Assembly (NCBI RefSeq): GCF_029167645.1
Contig: NZ_CP119147.1
Coordinates: 6,900,501 to 6,964,500 of the forward strand
DNA from: Streptomyces sp. AM 2-1-1
Lineage (GTDB): Bacteria > Actinomycetota > Actinomycetes > Streptomycetales > Streptomycetaceae
Length of the DNA: 64,000 nt
Reading direction: 5' to 3'
This document shows positions 46,501 through 56,563 of this stretch, in pieces. Position numbers and translations under genes: made by a program. Numbering within the stretch: the first letter of the stretch is position 1; the number at the start of each line of letters is the position of its first letter. The notes beneath the pieces were generated by a model. That model was not told the DNA's origin and did not search any database. It saw nothing but the letters and a program-made list of their open reading frames with translations.

Positions 46501-47550
46501 TCACCCCGCGGCGCGGGGGACCACCGTGGAGAGGACGTCGGTGAGCGCGTGCCAGTCCGCGGAGACGATGCTGGCGTGCCGCCCCGCGAGGAGGCCGAGC
46601 CGGTCCAGGGCCTGGGCGGGCGTCGGGTTGGTGCCGTCGATGGCCGGCGCCACGTTGTGCGCGTCCGTCATCAGCACCAGATAACGGTTGCGGGCGTACC
46701 ACGCGGTGTCGATGGAGCCGCCCGCGTACGCGGAGGCGTCACCGTCGAAGATCACGAACCACGGCCGGAGGGAAGCGTCGGCGTACCGGGTACGGGGGTC
46801 GCCGGCCTGCGCCGTGTGGACGGCCGGGAAGGCCGACGCCTCGCGCAGTCTGCCCGCCGCGGCGAGGTCGCGCAGCCGGGTGGCGTACTCGCGGTCGGTC
46901 CACAGGGTGTCGAGCGGATTGCCCTCCTCCACGGTGCCCGGGATCAGCTCCACCAGGAAGCGGCCCGCCAGGGCGTCGCGCGTGGGCCAGCCACCCGCGG
47001 TGACGGCCTCGTCGAGAGTGGCGTGCGAGCCGGCCAGGTCGGCCGGGCGGTAGAGCGCGTCGCCCAGTTTCGCCGTGAGCAGCGCGTCCAGGTCGGCCGG
47101 GCCCCGCCCGCTCGTACCGAGGAAACCGTCCTTGAGCTCGACCTTCAGCACCACGGGCCGGTGCCCGGGGTGGGCATCGTGCCAGGCACGGATGTCGGAG
47201 AGGCAACCGGAGAGGTTCTGGTTGCGCGGCCTGCTGCGCAACTGGCCGGCGTTGGCCGCGTTCTCGCAGTTGTTGTCGTTGGCGACCGGGTTGCCGTGGG
47301 AGACCCGCCACGAGCTGCCGAAGACGTTGGTCCACACGTCGAGTTCGAGCATCGCCGCCCCGGAGTCGAGCGCGTCGGCGAAGTAGGTGTACGTCGACTT
47401 CTCGTAGGCGTTGTGCACCCCGACGCCCGTCGTCGCTCCGTACGAGCTGCCGCCCTGGCCCGTGGCGGACTGGGCGCTGCCGGCCGAGACGGCCACGCAG
47501 AACAACCCGGCCGCGGCGGTGGCCGCCCACCGGCGCCATCCCTGCTTCAT
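46501..47550 (-). CDS. Secreted phosphatidylinositol-specific phospholipase C
   Basis: The protein has 349 residues from ATG 47550. A signal peptide (MKQGWRRWAATAAAGLFCVA, cleavage near SAQSA at residue 29) is followed by the PI-PLC X-like barrel. VGVHNAYEKSTYTYFADAL holds His46 and SSWRVSHGNPVANDNNC holds His85, the catalytic pair. AAMLELDVWTN, RPVVLKVELKDGF and RPWFVIFDGDASAY supply acidic, probably calcium-binding residues. This matches the calcium-dependent Streptomyces PI-PLC type, unlike the calcium-free Bacillus type. It cleaves the phosphodiester bond of phosphatidylinositol outside the cell. Confidence 0.85.
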   Translation of the reverse strand: MKQGWRRWAATAAAGLFCVAVSAGSAQSATGQGGSSYGATTGVGVHNAYEKSTYTYFADALDSGAAMLELDVWTNVFGSSWRVSHGNPVANDNNCENAANAGQLRSRPRNQNLSGCLSDIRAWHDAHPGHRPVVLKVELKDGFLGTSGRGPADLDALLTAKLGDALYRPADLAGSHATLDEAVTAGGWPTRDALAGRFLVELIPGTVEEGNPLDTLWTDREYATRLRDLAAAGRLREASAFPAVHTAQAGDPRTRYADASLRPWFVIFDGDASAYAGGSIDTAWYARNRYLVLMTDAHNVAPAIDGTNPTPAQALDRLGLLAGRHASIVSADWHALTDVLSTVVPRAAG

Positions 47551-47663
47551 GGATCCTCACCCTCACCCACGTCGTCAAGGTTGATGCGAACGCGTCAACC
47601 GGAAGCACGATAGGAGGTGCGGGTGACCGGCAGGGGTACGCGAACCGGCCGTTCGGGGAGCAG

Positions 47664-47697
47664 GGGGCGGCCCGGGGGAGCCACCCCGGGCCGCCCC
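47664..47697 (-). terminator. 13-bp stem-loop after the TPR gene
   Basis: GGGGCGGCCCGGG and its perfect complement are separated by eight bases, 26 bp beyond the stop of the leftward TPR gene. Confidence 0.7.
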
Positions 47698-47722
47698 GGG
47701 TCCCGGGCGCGGGGCGGGCGGG

Positions 47723-48223
47723 TCAGACCGTCTCGTCGAGGCCGCTCGCGTAGTGCTCGACGGCGGTGCGGTAGCGCCGCACCGACGGGTCCTCGCTCGT
47801 CGTCGCGACGACCCGCAGCAGGAGCTCCATCGCCTCGTGGTGCTCGCCGGTGTTGTAGAGCGCCATCGCCAGGAACGTCCGCAGTGCGCCGTCGGCCGGG
47901 AACTCCGCCACTCCCCGGCGCAGTACCTCCACGGCCTGCCCGTATCTGCCGAGCACCCGGTACGTGCTGCCGAGACCGATGAGCGCGCCCAGGCGGTCCT
48001 CGTCGCCGAGCTTCCCCGCCGACAGCGCGCGTTCGTAGTACGGGACGGCTTCCGCCTCCAGGCCGAGAACGTCGTGCGCCCACGCGGTCTGGTAGGCGAT
48101 CTCCGCGTCCTCGGGGAACTCCGCGGTCAGCGTGAGCAACCGTTCCCGGGCCTCTTCGGGGCGGCCTTCGGTGCGCAGCCGTACGGCGCCGGCCAGCAGT
48201 TCGTCCTTCGTGGCTGAGGTCAT
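47723..48223 (-). CDS. Tetratricopeptide repeat protein
   Basis: The protein has 166 residues from ATG 48223. About three or four TPR units are visible: ELLAGAVRLRTEGRPEEARE, IAYQTAWAHDVLGLEAEAVP, YYERALSAG, and TYRVLGRYGQAVEVLRRGVA, then TFLAMALYNTGEHHEAMELL. The widely conserved actinobacterial form is annotated only as TPR protein and is likely a scaffold. There is no signal or membrane segment. It is divergent from the VanZ gene. Confidence 0.85.
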   Translation of the reverse strand: MTSATKDELLAGAVRLRTEGRPEEARERLLTLTAEFPEDAEIAYQTAWAHDVLGLEAEAVPYYERALSAGKLGDEDRLGALIGLGSTYRVLGRYGQAVEVLRRGVAEFPADGALRTFLAMALYNTGEHHEAMELLLRVVATTSEDPSVRRYRTAVEHYASGLDETV

Positions 48224-48371
48224 GGCGCCATGATTCCAGGCGCCGGGAAGCCCTCCTCGCGCGCCCCGGCGGGGTCCGTTCCGGGCGGGTCGCGCAGGCG
48301 TCCCCGACGACCCGGGGCACGACGTGGCCGTACGGGGGTGTGGCCCGACCGTGGCGGGGCATCTGACGGCC

Positions 48372-49142
48372 ATGACCGCTGACGCGAACCGCACTGTGCA
48401 AAAGAGAAGTTGGGCGCACACGCTGCTGCGCGCCGGCATTCTGGTGATTGCTTTCCTGGGCCTCGTCGCCTTTTCCGTCGTTTTGGCCAAGGTGACGCTC
48501 ACGCCGTCGCCCGCCTCCGCGGGGATCGCACATTCGAACATGACGCCGGGGCGTTCGCTCCGGCAGTACGCCGAGGACTACACCTTCCTCGCGGCCTGCA
48601 AGCAGGCGGGCGGGAACATCCTGCTCGGCGCTCCGTTCGGTGTGCTGCTGCCGGTGCTCGTACCGCGCCGGCTCCGGATGCTCCGCATGATCCTGCTGAC
48701 CGGTGTGGTCATGGTGGTCGTGGAGCTGGCCCAGGGCGCCGTCGTCGAGGGCAGGGCCTTCGACATCGACGACGTCATCCTCAACACCACCGGCGCGCTG
48801 CTCGGTTACCTGCTCGTGGGGCGCCGGATCAGCCACCACTACCACGCCTTCGCGACGGTCAGGACCGAGCCGGCCGCTCCGGTCGCCGAGGACATCTCCG
48901 ACAGCCGGTACGCCGGACGCTCCGCCCGGAACAAGGGGCTGCGGGCGAAGGTGGCGGCGGCCTCCTCACGGCTGGGCGGGGACCGGACCCCGAAGGCGCG
49001 GGCCGACGTTCCGGCGACGCGCTCGGCCAAGGCTCCGGTGGCCGCCCGGACCTCCGCGAAGGAGCCCGTGGCCGCCGGGAGTGACGGAGCGGCGCGGCCC
49101 GCGGGCGGGCGCACGCTGCTGGAAAGGCTCCGCAACCGCTGA
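48372..49142 (+). CDS. VanZ-family membrane protein
   Basis: The protein has 256 residues from ATG 48372 (MTADANRTVQKRSWAHTLLR). Four hydrophobic segments are visible. The VanZ core is NILLGAPFGVLLPVLVPRRL, VVMVVVELAQGAVVEGRAFD, then IDDVILNTTGALLGYLLV. A basic, alanine-rich cytoplasmic tail of about 90 residues follows (SRYAGRSARNKGLRAKVAAA). VanZ proteins give low-level teicoplanin resistance in enterococci; in Streptomyces their role is undefined. The tail is longer than usual. Confidence 0.88.
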   Translation: MTADANRTVQKRSWAHTLLRAGILVIAFLGLVAFSVVLAKVTLTPSPASAGIAHSNMTPGRSLRQYAEDYTFLAACKQAGGNILLGAPFGVLLPVLVPRRLRMLRMILLTGVVMVVVELAQGAVVEGRAFDIDDVILNTTGALLGYLLVGRRISHHYHAFATVRTEPAAPVAEDISDSRYAGRSARNKGLRAKVAAASSRLGGDRTPKARADVPATRSAKAPVAARTSAKEPVAAGSDGAARPAGGRTLLERLRNR

Positions 49143-49317
49143 CCGGCACGGTAGGGCGTCCGGTCAGCGGTGACCGCGGCGTGCAGGGGTGCCGCGGAGC
49201 GGGCGGGTCGTGCGCGCGGACCGTGCCGGGCCCGTCCGCCGGGTCCGGCACGATCCGCGCCGCACTGCTGTGGTGCCGTACTCCGGGTGCCGTACCCGTG
49301 GTGCCGTACGGCTCGAT

Positions 49318-49347
49318 CTCCCTCCGCCGGCAGGGCGCCGGAGGGAG
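49318..49347 (-). terminator. 9-bp stem-loop after the GH6 cellulase gene
   Basis: CTCCCTCCG pairs with CGGAGGGAG around 12 bases, 6 bp beyond the cellulase stop codon. Confidence 0.55.
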
Positions 49348-49353
49348 ACCCGG

Positions 49354-51102
49354 TCAGAGCGCCGGGTAGGCGTTCTTCATGAGCTCCTGGAACTGCGCGG
49401 AGAACCACTGCCCCGAGATCGGGGCGTTCGGCAGCGCGCCGGAGAGGCTGTTGCCGTTACGTGCGTTGCCCGTGTAGGTCGGGTCGCACATCCGGTCGAA
49501 TCCCTTGCCCTCGTCGTTCGGGATCGCCGAGCTGGAGCCGTCCGACTCCCCCGGGGGCTTCATCCAGACGTACGCGTCGATCCCCGGCTCCGGAGAGGCC
49601 TTCGGCCGCTCGCCGAGACCCGCACCGGCCTGGTTGCACCAGTTGCCCATGTGGATGCGGCGGTCGACTCGGCCGCCGTCGACGTAGGTGTCCACGCTCG
49701 TGGACGCGCCCGCGGCGGTCGGACGGGCCGTGCCGCCCCAGCCGTTGCGGGACGTGTCGATCAGCATGCCGATCCTGGAGTCGAAGCCGACCGAGACCAG
49801 CTTGTCGCGGAACCCCTGGGCGAAGGAGAGTTCGTCCGTGTACCGGTTCCAGTCGACCCACTTCGACTGGCGGACGGACGTGCCGTTCACCGAGTCGTTG
49901 ATGGTGAAGAAGGGCTCCTTGAGAGCGCTGTAGTTGGCCGTGTTGGTGATGAAGCCCTGGACGTCGGCGACCGTGGCGCCCTCGGCCGTCGCGGCGGCCT
50001 TGAAGGTGTCGGCGGAGGGGCCGAGGTTGTCGTCCCAGCCGATCCACCCGTGGTGGCCGGCGTCGATGTAGTTGTAGACGTTGGGCACGTCGCCGAGCTT
50101 GTTCAGCGCGTAGCCGACGCCCTTGACGTAGTTGCCGTTCGCCTTCATCACGTCGCAGTTCGGGGTGGCGGTCGGGCGCCCCGAGGTGTTGGTGACCAGG
50201 TTGGGCAGGGAGTCGATCTCCACGGTGGTGACGATGCGCAGGCCGGCGTACTTCGGGTCGGCCAGGATCGCCTTGATCGGGTCGATGTACTCGGTCTTGT
50301 AGCGGCCGAGGTCGTTCGGGCCGAGCTCACCGTTGGAGGCGAGAGCGGCGCAGTCGCGGCCGGGGAGGTTGTAGATCACGAGCTGCACGACCATCTCGCC
50401 GCTGCCCTTCTGGGCCAGCGCGGCGTCGAGGTGGTCGCGCAGGCCCATGGAGCTGCCCGCGCCCTCGATCGCGGCGGTGCGGTCGAGCCACACACCGGTG
50501 GGCTGGTTCGCGACGCGGCTGCCGCCCGGCTCCGCCGCTGCCTTCGCGGACCACTCCGGGTTCACGTAGACCTTGGCCCCGGCGTACGGGTTGTCGACGC
50601 GGGAGCCCGCGGGGGTGCCCGGGTCGGTCGGATCCGTCGGGTCGGTCGGGTCCGTGGGGTCGGTGGGGTCGACGGCGCCGGCGTTGCAGGTGACACCGTT
50701 CAGCTTGAAGGCGGCGGGAACCGCGCTGTTGCCGTTGCCGGACGCGTTGAAGCCGAAGGAGGCCGAAGCGCCGGTCGCCAGCGCCCCGTTGTACGAGACG
50801 TTCTTGACGGTCACGGCCGACCCGGTCTGGCTGACCGCCGCGTTCCAGCCCTGGCCGATCTGCTCGGAACCGGCGAAGGACCACTCCAGCTGCCAGGAGG
50901 AGACCGCGGCGCTATTGTTGGTCACCGTCACCGCGGCGGTGAGTCCGCCGTTCCACTGGTTCTGGATCTTGTAGTCCACCGAACACGCCGGGGCGGCGGC
51001 GGCCGAGGCCGAGAAGGGGCCGGCGGCGGTCCCGGCGGCGGCGACGAGGGCCGCTGCGGCGAGAAGCGCGGTCCGTGATCGGTACATCGGTGTGCGGCTC
51101 AT
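49354..51102 (-). CDS. Secreted GH6 cellulase (cellobiohydrolase type) with N-terminal CBM2
   Basis: The protein has 582 residues. A signal peptide (about 1-37, ending SASAAAA) precedes a CBM2 cellulose-binding module (about 38-142, with NQWNGGLTAAVTVTNNSAAV, SSWQLEWSF and paired cysteines ACSVDY / VTCNAG). A linker of five DPT repeats follows (about 144-160). The GH6 domain (about 165-575) contains VVQLVIYNLPGRDCAALASN (catalytic-acid region), RIVTTVEIDSLPNLV, YNYIDAGHHGWIGWDDN and CNQAGAGLGERP. It releases cellobiose from chain ends; the length and loops fit an exo-enzyme, but an endo role is possible. It is divergent from the GH48 gene. I saw no perfect CebR box close to its start. Confidence 0.93.
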   Translation of the reverse strand: MSRTPMYRSRTALLAAAALVAAAGTAAGPFSASAAAAPACSVDYKIQNQWNGGLTAAVTVTNNSAAVSSWQLEWSFAGSEQIGQGWNAAVSQTGSAVTVKNVSYNGALATGASASFGFNASGNGNSAVPAAFKLNGVTCNAGAVDPTDPTDPTDPTDPTDPGTPAGSRVDNPYAGAKVYVNPEWSAKAAAEPGGSRVANQPTGVWLDRTAAIEGAGSSMGLRDHLDAALAQKGSGEMVVQLVIYNLPGRDCAALASNGELGPNDLGRYKTEYIDPIKAILADPKYAGLRIVTTVEIDSLPNLVTNTSGRPTATPNCDVMKANGNYVKGVGYALNKLGDVPNVYNYIDAGHHGWIGWDDNLGPSADTFKAAATAEGATVADVQGFITNTANYSALKEPFFTINDSVNGTSVRQSKWVDWNRYTDELSFAQGFRDKLVSVGFDSRIGMLIDTSRNGWGGTARPTAAGASTSVDTYVDGGRVDRRIHMGNWCNQAGAGLGERPKASPEPGIDAYVWMKPPGESDGSSSAIPNDEGKGFDRMCDPTYTGNARNGNSLSGALPNAPISGQWFSAQFQELMKNAYPAL

Positions 51103-52237
51103 GCGAGGTCATTTCCTTCTGTTCGAGGGCGAGCGGGTGATCCCGCAGCCCGATTCCGTACATGGGGGGTGTGGTCGTGGTCGCCGGCCGGGGACGGATC
51201 CGGGAAACCGGTCCGGGCCTCCGGGTCCGCCCGAGAAGGGCGGTTCCGAACGGCCCCCGGTCACCCGCTGCCCGCGGCAGGGCAGGGCAGGGCGTGGCTG
51301 GTTCCCACCCGGCCCCGGCGATGCGGAAGGGGCTCGGGTGACGGTCAACCGGAGGTGAGTGCCGATGCTTCTCGACCGGGCAGGTGTCGAAGCGGTACCC
51401 GTGCCACGCCCGGCGGAGTTCTCCGCCCGGTCACGGCCGGCGGGTGAGAGGCGGGGCCGGGCCGCCGGAGCGCGGGTTCACCGGCCGGAGCGGCCGCCGC
51501 GCCCTCGGGAACGCCCACCGGGTCCCTCGGGTCCGGTGCGCGGGCGGCGTGCCGCCCTATGCCCCGGAGGAATTACCGGTGCGCTCGCGATTTCTGGTCA
51601 AGCATTGTTCCCCCCGGGTTTTCGGCGGTATTCGGTCGATGCACCGCATACCGTGACGGCGGCGACGCAATTGTTTCTCGCGGGGCGCGGATGGATGGGT
51701 CAAGGACAGTCGTCACTCCTCGTCCGGACAATTGCGGATGGTGTTGAGCGTGCCGACGTTCCCCTCCGGGATGCGCGGACGGACACGTCGTCGACAGGGC
51801 CGTCGGGCACGCCACTGGTCGGTCGGCGTACCGGACATCGCTTCCCCTGCTGCCGGATGGAAACCGCCCGCTCCGCTCGCGCCCGGAACGGGCGAAGCGT
51901 CGTGGGTGGTGGCCGCGATGGCGGCCCGCCGGCCGCCATGTCCGGGCTTCGACCCGGCCGTTTCCCGGTGGGCCGGGAGATCGGGCCGAGTGGTCCAACC
52001 ATGCGGCCGCACCATCCGGTTGGCTGTCCGGAAGCCGGTGGGCACCCGGACGGCGAAGGAGCGGCGAACCGTGCGGAACGGGGTGACCCGCACGCCGCGG
52101 TCCGCGGTGGGACCGGCCCTGGCGCGATCTGTTCCGAAGAGCAGCCACACCACGTGCCGGATGCGAACGGGAAGCGGAAGGTGTCGCACGAGCGACTCCT
52201 GCCAGACCGGAAGTGCCCCCTACGGCACTGCGGTCGA

Positions 52238-52251
52238 TGGAACCGCTCCCA
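52238..52251. promoter_or_regulatory. Imperfect CebR-type operator
   Basis: TGGAACCGCTCCCA matches the 14-bp cellulase operator at 12 of 14 positions. It shares the extended right half CGCTCCCACTGGT with the perfect site 134 bp downstream. Confidence 0.6.
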
Positions 52252-52371
52252 CTGGTCGGCATGACGTTAGAGCGTCAACTGATCTCGGTCAACAGGCCAG
52301 TTCTGAACTGGATCAATCGAATTTATTCGACTCTTCACCTCTCTTGACGGGGATTTTCCACTTCCTCATGC

Positions 52372-52385
52372 TGGGAGCGCTCCCA
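52372..52385. promoter_or_regulatory. CebR operator of the GH48 gene, perfect palindrome
   Basis: TGGGAGCGCTCCCA is identical to the palindrome bound by CebR, the LacI-family repressor of cellulose and cello-oligosaccharide genes in Streptomyces, which is released by cellobiose or cellotriose. It lies 82 bp before the start codon and just after a TTGACG -35-like element, so binding should block initiation. Confidence 0.92.
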
Positions 52386-52466
52386 CTGGTTCAAGGCTTG
52401 TGCTCGATTCCGCACACCCCCCGCATGACCCCCATCATCGTCAGAGCCGCGAGGAGGAACCCGCGC

Positions 52467-55430
52467 ATGGCAACGGGACGCGCCCGCAGTACGTGGGCAC
52501 CAGGAAGACCCGGGAGAACCCGGGCAAGTGGAGTGCGGTCGCGCCGGCTGTGGACCGCCCTCGCGACGGCATTCCTTCTCCCCACCGGGATGACCGCGAT
52601 GGCCGGAACCCAGGCACAGGCGGCCTCCGTCCAGTGCAGTGTCGACTACAAGGCCAATGACTGGGGTTCGGGCTACACCGCCGAACTCACCCTCACCAAC
52701 CGCGGTACCGCCGCCCTGGACGGCTGGACCCTCACCTACCAGCAGACGGGCAACCAGCAGCTGACGAACGGGTGGAACGGCACCTGGTCGCAGGCGGGCA
52801 AGGCCGTCACCGTCAAGAACGCCGCCTGGAACGGCACCATCGCCGCCGGGGCGGCCACCTCCACGGGCGCCCAGTTCACCTACAGCGGCACCAACGCGGC
52901 TCCCACCACCTTCGCGGTCAACGGCACCACCTGTGCCGGCGCCCACCAGCCTCCGATCGCCCTCCTCACCAGCCCGGCGGCCGGTTCCGTCTTCACCGCG
53001 GGCGACGCCGTCCCCCTGGCCGCCACCGCGGCCGCCGCGGACGGCGCCCGGATCAGCAAGGTCGAGTTCTACGACGACACCACGCTGCTGGGTACGGACA
53101 CCACCTCGCCCTACACCTACAGCGCCACCGGCCTGACCGCGGGCGGCCACTCCGTCTACGCCCGTGCCTACGACAGCCTGGGCGCCTCGGCGGAATCGAC
53201 GCCGGCCGGCATCACGGTCGTCTCCGGACCGGCGCTCGTCGCCACGCCGACCCAACTCGGCGTCCAGCAGGGCAAGTCGGGCACCTTCAACGTGTCGCTC
53301 TCGACCAAGCCCACCTCCAACGTCACGGTCACCGTGGCCCGGACCGCCGGGAACACGGGTCTGAGCGTCAGTAGCGGGGCGAGCCTGACCTTCACCCCGT
53401 CCAACTGGTCCACCGCGCAGAAGGTGACCATCGCGGCCAACGCGACCGGCACCGGCGCCGCGACCTTCACCGTGACGGCCCCCGGCCACGCCGCCACCGC
53501 CGTCACCGCCACCGAGCTGGCAGCCACCAAGGAGTACGACGGGCGCTTCCTCGACCTCTACGGAAAGATCACCGACCCGGCCAACGGCTACTTCTCACCC
53601 GAGGGCATCCCCTACCACTCGGTCGAGACCCTGATCGTCGAAGCCCCCGACCAGGGCCACGAGACGACCTCGGAGGCGTACAGCTACCTGATCTGGCTCC
53701 AGGCGATGTACGGCAAGATCACCGGCGACTGGACCAAGTTCAACGGTGCGTGGGGCACCATGGAGAAGTACATGATCCCCACCCACGCCGACCAGCCGAC
53801 GAACTCGTACTACAACGCGTCGAAGCCCGCCACCTACGCGCCCGAGCACGCCGAACCCTCGCAGTACCCGGCCGTACTCGACGGCTCCGCCGCCTCCGGC
53901 CAGGACCCCATCGCCGGTGAGCTCAAGACCGCCTACGGCACCGACGACATCTACGGGATGCACTGGATCCAGGACGTCGACAACACCTACGGCTACGGCA
54001 ACACCCCCGGCGGCACCTGCAGCGGCGGCCCGACCAAGTCCGGCCCGTCCTACATCAACACCTTCCAGCGCGGCGCCCAGGAATCCGTCTGGGAGACCGT
54101 CACCCACCCGACCTGCGACAACTTCACGTACGGCGGGAAGAACGGCTACCTGGACCTGTTCACCGGAGACTCCTCCTACGCCAAGCAGTGGAAGTTCACC
54201 AACGCCCCCGACGCCGACGCCCGCGCGGTCCAGGCCGCCTACTGGGCCGACGTCTGGGCCGGCGAGCAGGGCAAGAAGAGCGAGGTCTCCGCCACCGTCG
54301 CCAAGGCCGCGAAGATGGGTGACTACCTCCGCTACGCCATGTTCGACAAGTACTTCAAAAAGATCGGCAACTGCGTCGGTCCGACCACCTGCCCCGCCGG
54401 CACCGGCAAGGACAGCTCCCACTACCTGATGTCCTGGTACTACGCCTGGGGCGGCGCCACCGACACCTCGGCCGGCTGGGCCTGGCGCATCGGCTCCAGC
54501 CACGCGCACGGCGGCTACCAGAACCCGATGGCCGCGTACGCGCTGAGTTCGGTCGCCGACCTCAAGCCGAAGTCGGCCACCGGAGCGCAGGACTGGGCGA
54601 AGAGCCTCGACCGGCAACTGGAGTTCTACCGCTGGCTCCAGTCCGACGAGGGCGCCATCGCGGGCGGCGCCACCAACAGCTGGAACGGCAGCTACGCCCA
54701 GGCCCCGGCCGGAACCCCCACCTTCTACGGGATGTACTACGACGAGAAGCCCGTCTACCACGACCCGCCGTCCAACCAGTGGTTCGGCTTCCAGGCGTGG
54801 TCGATGGAGCGCGTCGCCGAGTACTACCACGAGTCGGGCGACGCGGACGCCAAGGCCGTGCTCGACAAGTGGGTCGACTGGGCGCTGTCCGAGACGACCG
54901 TCAACCCGGACGGCACCTACCAGGTTCCCTCCACCCTCCAGTGGACGGGGGCGCCCGACACCTGGAACGCGTCGGCCCCCGGCGCCAACGCGGCTCTCCA
55001 CGTCACCGTCGCCGACTACACCAACGACGTCGGTGTCACCGGTGCCTACGCCCGCACCCTGACCTACTACGCCGCCAAGTCCGGTGACGCGGAGGCCAAG
55101 GCCACGGCGAAGGCGCTCCTCGACGGCATGTGGGACCACTACCAGGACGACGCCGGCATCGCCGTGCCGGAGACCCGCGCCGACTACAACCGCTTCGACG
55201 ACCCGGTCTACGTCCCCAGCGGCTGGACCGGCAAGATGCCGAACGGCGAGACGGTCGACAACAAGTCCACGTTCCTGTCGATCCGTTCCTTCTACAAGGA
55301 CGACCCGGAGTGGCCGAAGGTGCAGGCCTACCTGGACGGCGGAGCCGCCCCGGTCTTCACCTACCACCGGTTCTGGGCCCAGTCCGACATCGCACTCGCC
55401 CTGGGAGCGTATTCCGATCTCCTGGAGTGA
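52467..55430 (+). CDS. Secreted GH48 reducing-end cellobiohydrolase with CBM2
   Basis: The protein has 987 residues from ATG 52467, preceded by GAGGAGG; an upstream in-frame ATG at 52425 lacks a site. The signal peptide ends near residue 52 (GTQAQAA). The modules run: CBM2 (about 54-155, [20 protein letters not shown]), an Ig-like module (about 158-250, [20 protein letters not shown]), a second beta-sandwich (about 251-345, [20 protein letters not shown]), then GH48 (about 350-987). GH48 landmarks are [20 protein letters not shown], with the acid-region glutamates, [11 protein letters not shown], and [19 protein letters not shown]. It works with GH6 enzymes on crystalline cellulose. It is controlled by the CebR box upstream. 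Confidence 0.96.
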   Translation: MATGRARSTWAPGRPGRTRASGVRSRRLWTALATAFLLPTGMTAMAGTQAQAASVQCSVDYKANDWGSGYTAELTLTNRGTAALDGWTLTYQQTGNQQLTNGWNGTWSQAGKAVTVKNAAWNGTIAAGAATSTGAQFTYSGTNAAPTTFAVNGTTCAGAHQPPIALLTSPAAGSVFTAGDAVPLAATAAAADGARISKVEFYDDTTLLGTDTTSPYTYSATGLTAGGHSVYARAYDSLGASAESTPAGITVVSGPALVATPTQLGVQQGKSGTFNVSLSTKPTSNVTVTVARTAGNTGLSVSSGASLTFTPSNWSTAQKVTIAANATGTGAATFTVTAPGHAATAVTATELAATKEYDGRFLDLYGKITDPANGYFSPEGIPYHSVETLIVEAPDQGHETTSEAYSYLIWLQAMYGKITGDWTKFNGAWGTMEKYMIPTHADQPTNSYYNASKPATYAPEHAEPSQYPAVLDGSAASGQDPIAGELKTAYGTDDIYGMHWIQDVDNTYGYGNTPGGTCSGGPTKSGPSYINTFQRGAQESVWETVTHPTCDNFTYGGKNGYLDLFTGDSSYAKQWKFTNAPDADARAVQAAYWADVWAGEQGKKSEVSATVAKAAKMGDYLRYAMFDKYFKKIGNCVGPTTCPAGTGKDSSHYLMSWYYAWGGATDTSAGWAWRIGSSHAHGGYQNPMAAYALSSVADLKPKSATGAQDWAKSLDRQLEFYRWLQSDEGAIAGGATNSWNGSYAQAPAGTPTFYGMYYDEKPVYHDPPSNQWFGFQAWSMERVAEYYHESGDADAKAVLDKWVDWALSETTVNPDGTYQVPSTLQWTGAPDTWNASAPGANAALHVTVADYTNDVGVTGAYARTLTYYAAKSGDAEAKATAKALLDGMWDHYQDDAGIAVPETRADYNRFDDPVYVPSGWTGKMPNGETVDNKSTFLSIRSFYKDDPEWPKVQAYLDGGAAPVFTYHRFWAQSDIALALGAYSDLLE

Positions 55431-55442
55431 GTGACCGAGCAG

Positions 55443-55481
55443 GCGGAGGTGCGGGTTGAACGGGACGCCCCGCACCTCTGC
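55443..55481 (+). terminator. Stem-loop after the GH48 gene
   Basis: GCGGAGGTGCGGG pairs with CCCGCACCTCTGC (one G-T pair) around a 13-base loop, 13 bp after the stop. Confidence 0.75.
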
Positions 55482-55606
55482 CGTTCCACCCCCCGGCGGG
55501 CCCGCCCCGGCCCGCCGGGGACACCCGTTCGGACCCCGGCGTATTGCCCGGCCGGCGCCCCGGGCAGGGTGGCGGTGACGTCTGCCTCTCGGTCGCGGCC
55601 ACCGTC

Positions 55607-55954
55607 ATGGCCGTCGTCGGCTGGTTCGCGACCCTAGGGATGATCACCGCGCTGGTCGTCGAAGGGCTCGCCGTCACCGGCTGGTTCGGCCTCTCCTGCG
55701 TGTGGTGGCTCGTCACCCTCGTCCTCGGCCGCATGCCGGAGCCCCTGTGCGAAGCGACCGCCGCGACCCTGCGCGCCACCAGGTGCGGTTCACGCCCGCG
55801 CCTCGACTCACCCCGCCCACCCTCAGGGCCTCGTCGGCGACGACGGCCTCGCCCCGGTCCGTACGCCAGCGGATCGGCGACCCGTCCCTTGCCGGTGGGC
55901 CGGCCGCGAGCCACGTGGGTGGCGACCCGGCCGACCGCGGGGCATGATCGCCCG
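55607..55954 (+). pseudogene. Possible remnant of a small membrane protein
   Basis: From ATG 55607 the frame gives MAVVGWFATLGMITALVVEG, LAVTGWFGLSCVWWLVTLVL and GRMPEPLCEATAATLRATRC, a hydrophobic start and a G-R-x-P-x-P string that recalls DUF4389 proteins. After about 60 residues the translation becomes arginine/proline-rich and runs into the next gene without a stop. No ribosome site is evident. It may be a decayed fragment or chance. Confidence 0.3.
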
Positions 55955-56469
55955 ATGACATGGACAGCACCTGAGGCGATACGCCCCGCCGGCTCTCTCA
56001 ACGCCCCGAGCGCGAAACACTGACCGGGTTTCTCCACTTCTACCGCGCCGGGCTGCTGCGCACATGCGCGGGGCTGACCGGTGAGCAACTGGCGGGACGG
56101 ACCACCGCCCCCTCCCGCCTGAGCCTGCTCGGCCTCGTGCGTCACCTGGCCAAGGTCGAACGCACCTGGTTCCGCGAACGGTTCGCCGGCCAGGACCTGC
56201 CGCCGATGTACGACCCGGCGAAGGGCAAGGACGCGGACTTCGAGGATCTCGTGCCCGAGCGTGCCGAGGAGGACTACGCCCGCCTGCTGGAGGAGATCCG
56301 GCTCGCGGACGAGGTGGCCGCCGCCGCTTCGCTCGACGACACCTTCGTCCACGGGGGCGAGGTGTACTCACTTCGGCTGATCCATGTCCACCTGATCGCG
56401 GAGTACGCCCGGCACGCGGGCCACGCCGACCTGCTGCGGGAACGGCTGGACGGGGCGACCGGATTCTGA
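55955..56469 (+). pseudogene. DinB-family (DUF664) gene with a frameshift near 56010
   Basis: The expected start MTWTAPEAIRPAGSLN is at ATG 55955, but this frame stops at TGA 56023. From about 56013 the family sequence continues one frame back: ERETLTGFLHFYRAGLLRTC, AGLTGEQLAGRTTAPSRLSL, LGLVRHLAKVERTWFRERFA and the end GHADLLRERLDGATGF, stopping at 56469. The shift is what one lost C in the CCCC run at 56009-56015 would give. Intact DinB proteins of this type have about 165-175 residues and may be thiol-dependent, metal-binding enzymes. It is either a recent pseudogene or a sequencing error. A start at GTG 56137 would make a truncated 110-residue product. Confidence 0.8.
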
Positions 56470-56563
56470 AACGCCCGCTGCTCGTCCACGACTCAGCGCG
56501 AAAAAGGGTCAGTTGGAGGAGCGGGGGAGGAGTGAACCGTCGCGTACGGGTCAAACGAACGGC

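Larger units (their letters stand above)
51103..52466. promoter_or_regulatory. Long divergent control region between the GH6 and GH48 cellulase genes
   Basis: 1364 bp with no gene I can support. Open frames on both strands translate to arginine-rich sequence. The two CebR-type sites lie near its right end, with a dyad CCAGTTC-T-GAACTGG at 52297-52311 between them. A possible -35 element TTGACG lies at 52344-52349. The 51590-51740 part is AT-richer and could be an old promoter or remnant. Confidence 0.5.

Noticed and set aside
49272..49309. GGTGCCGTAC three times with 14-bp spacing beyond the VanZ gene
   Set aside because: Short and not tied to a promoter; probably simple-sequence drift between genes.
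51573..52262. Long minus-strand frame of 229 codons in the cellulase gap
   Set aside because: Arginine/serine/proline-rich translation, no ribosome site, no motif; GC-driven open frame.
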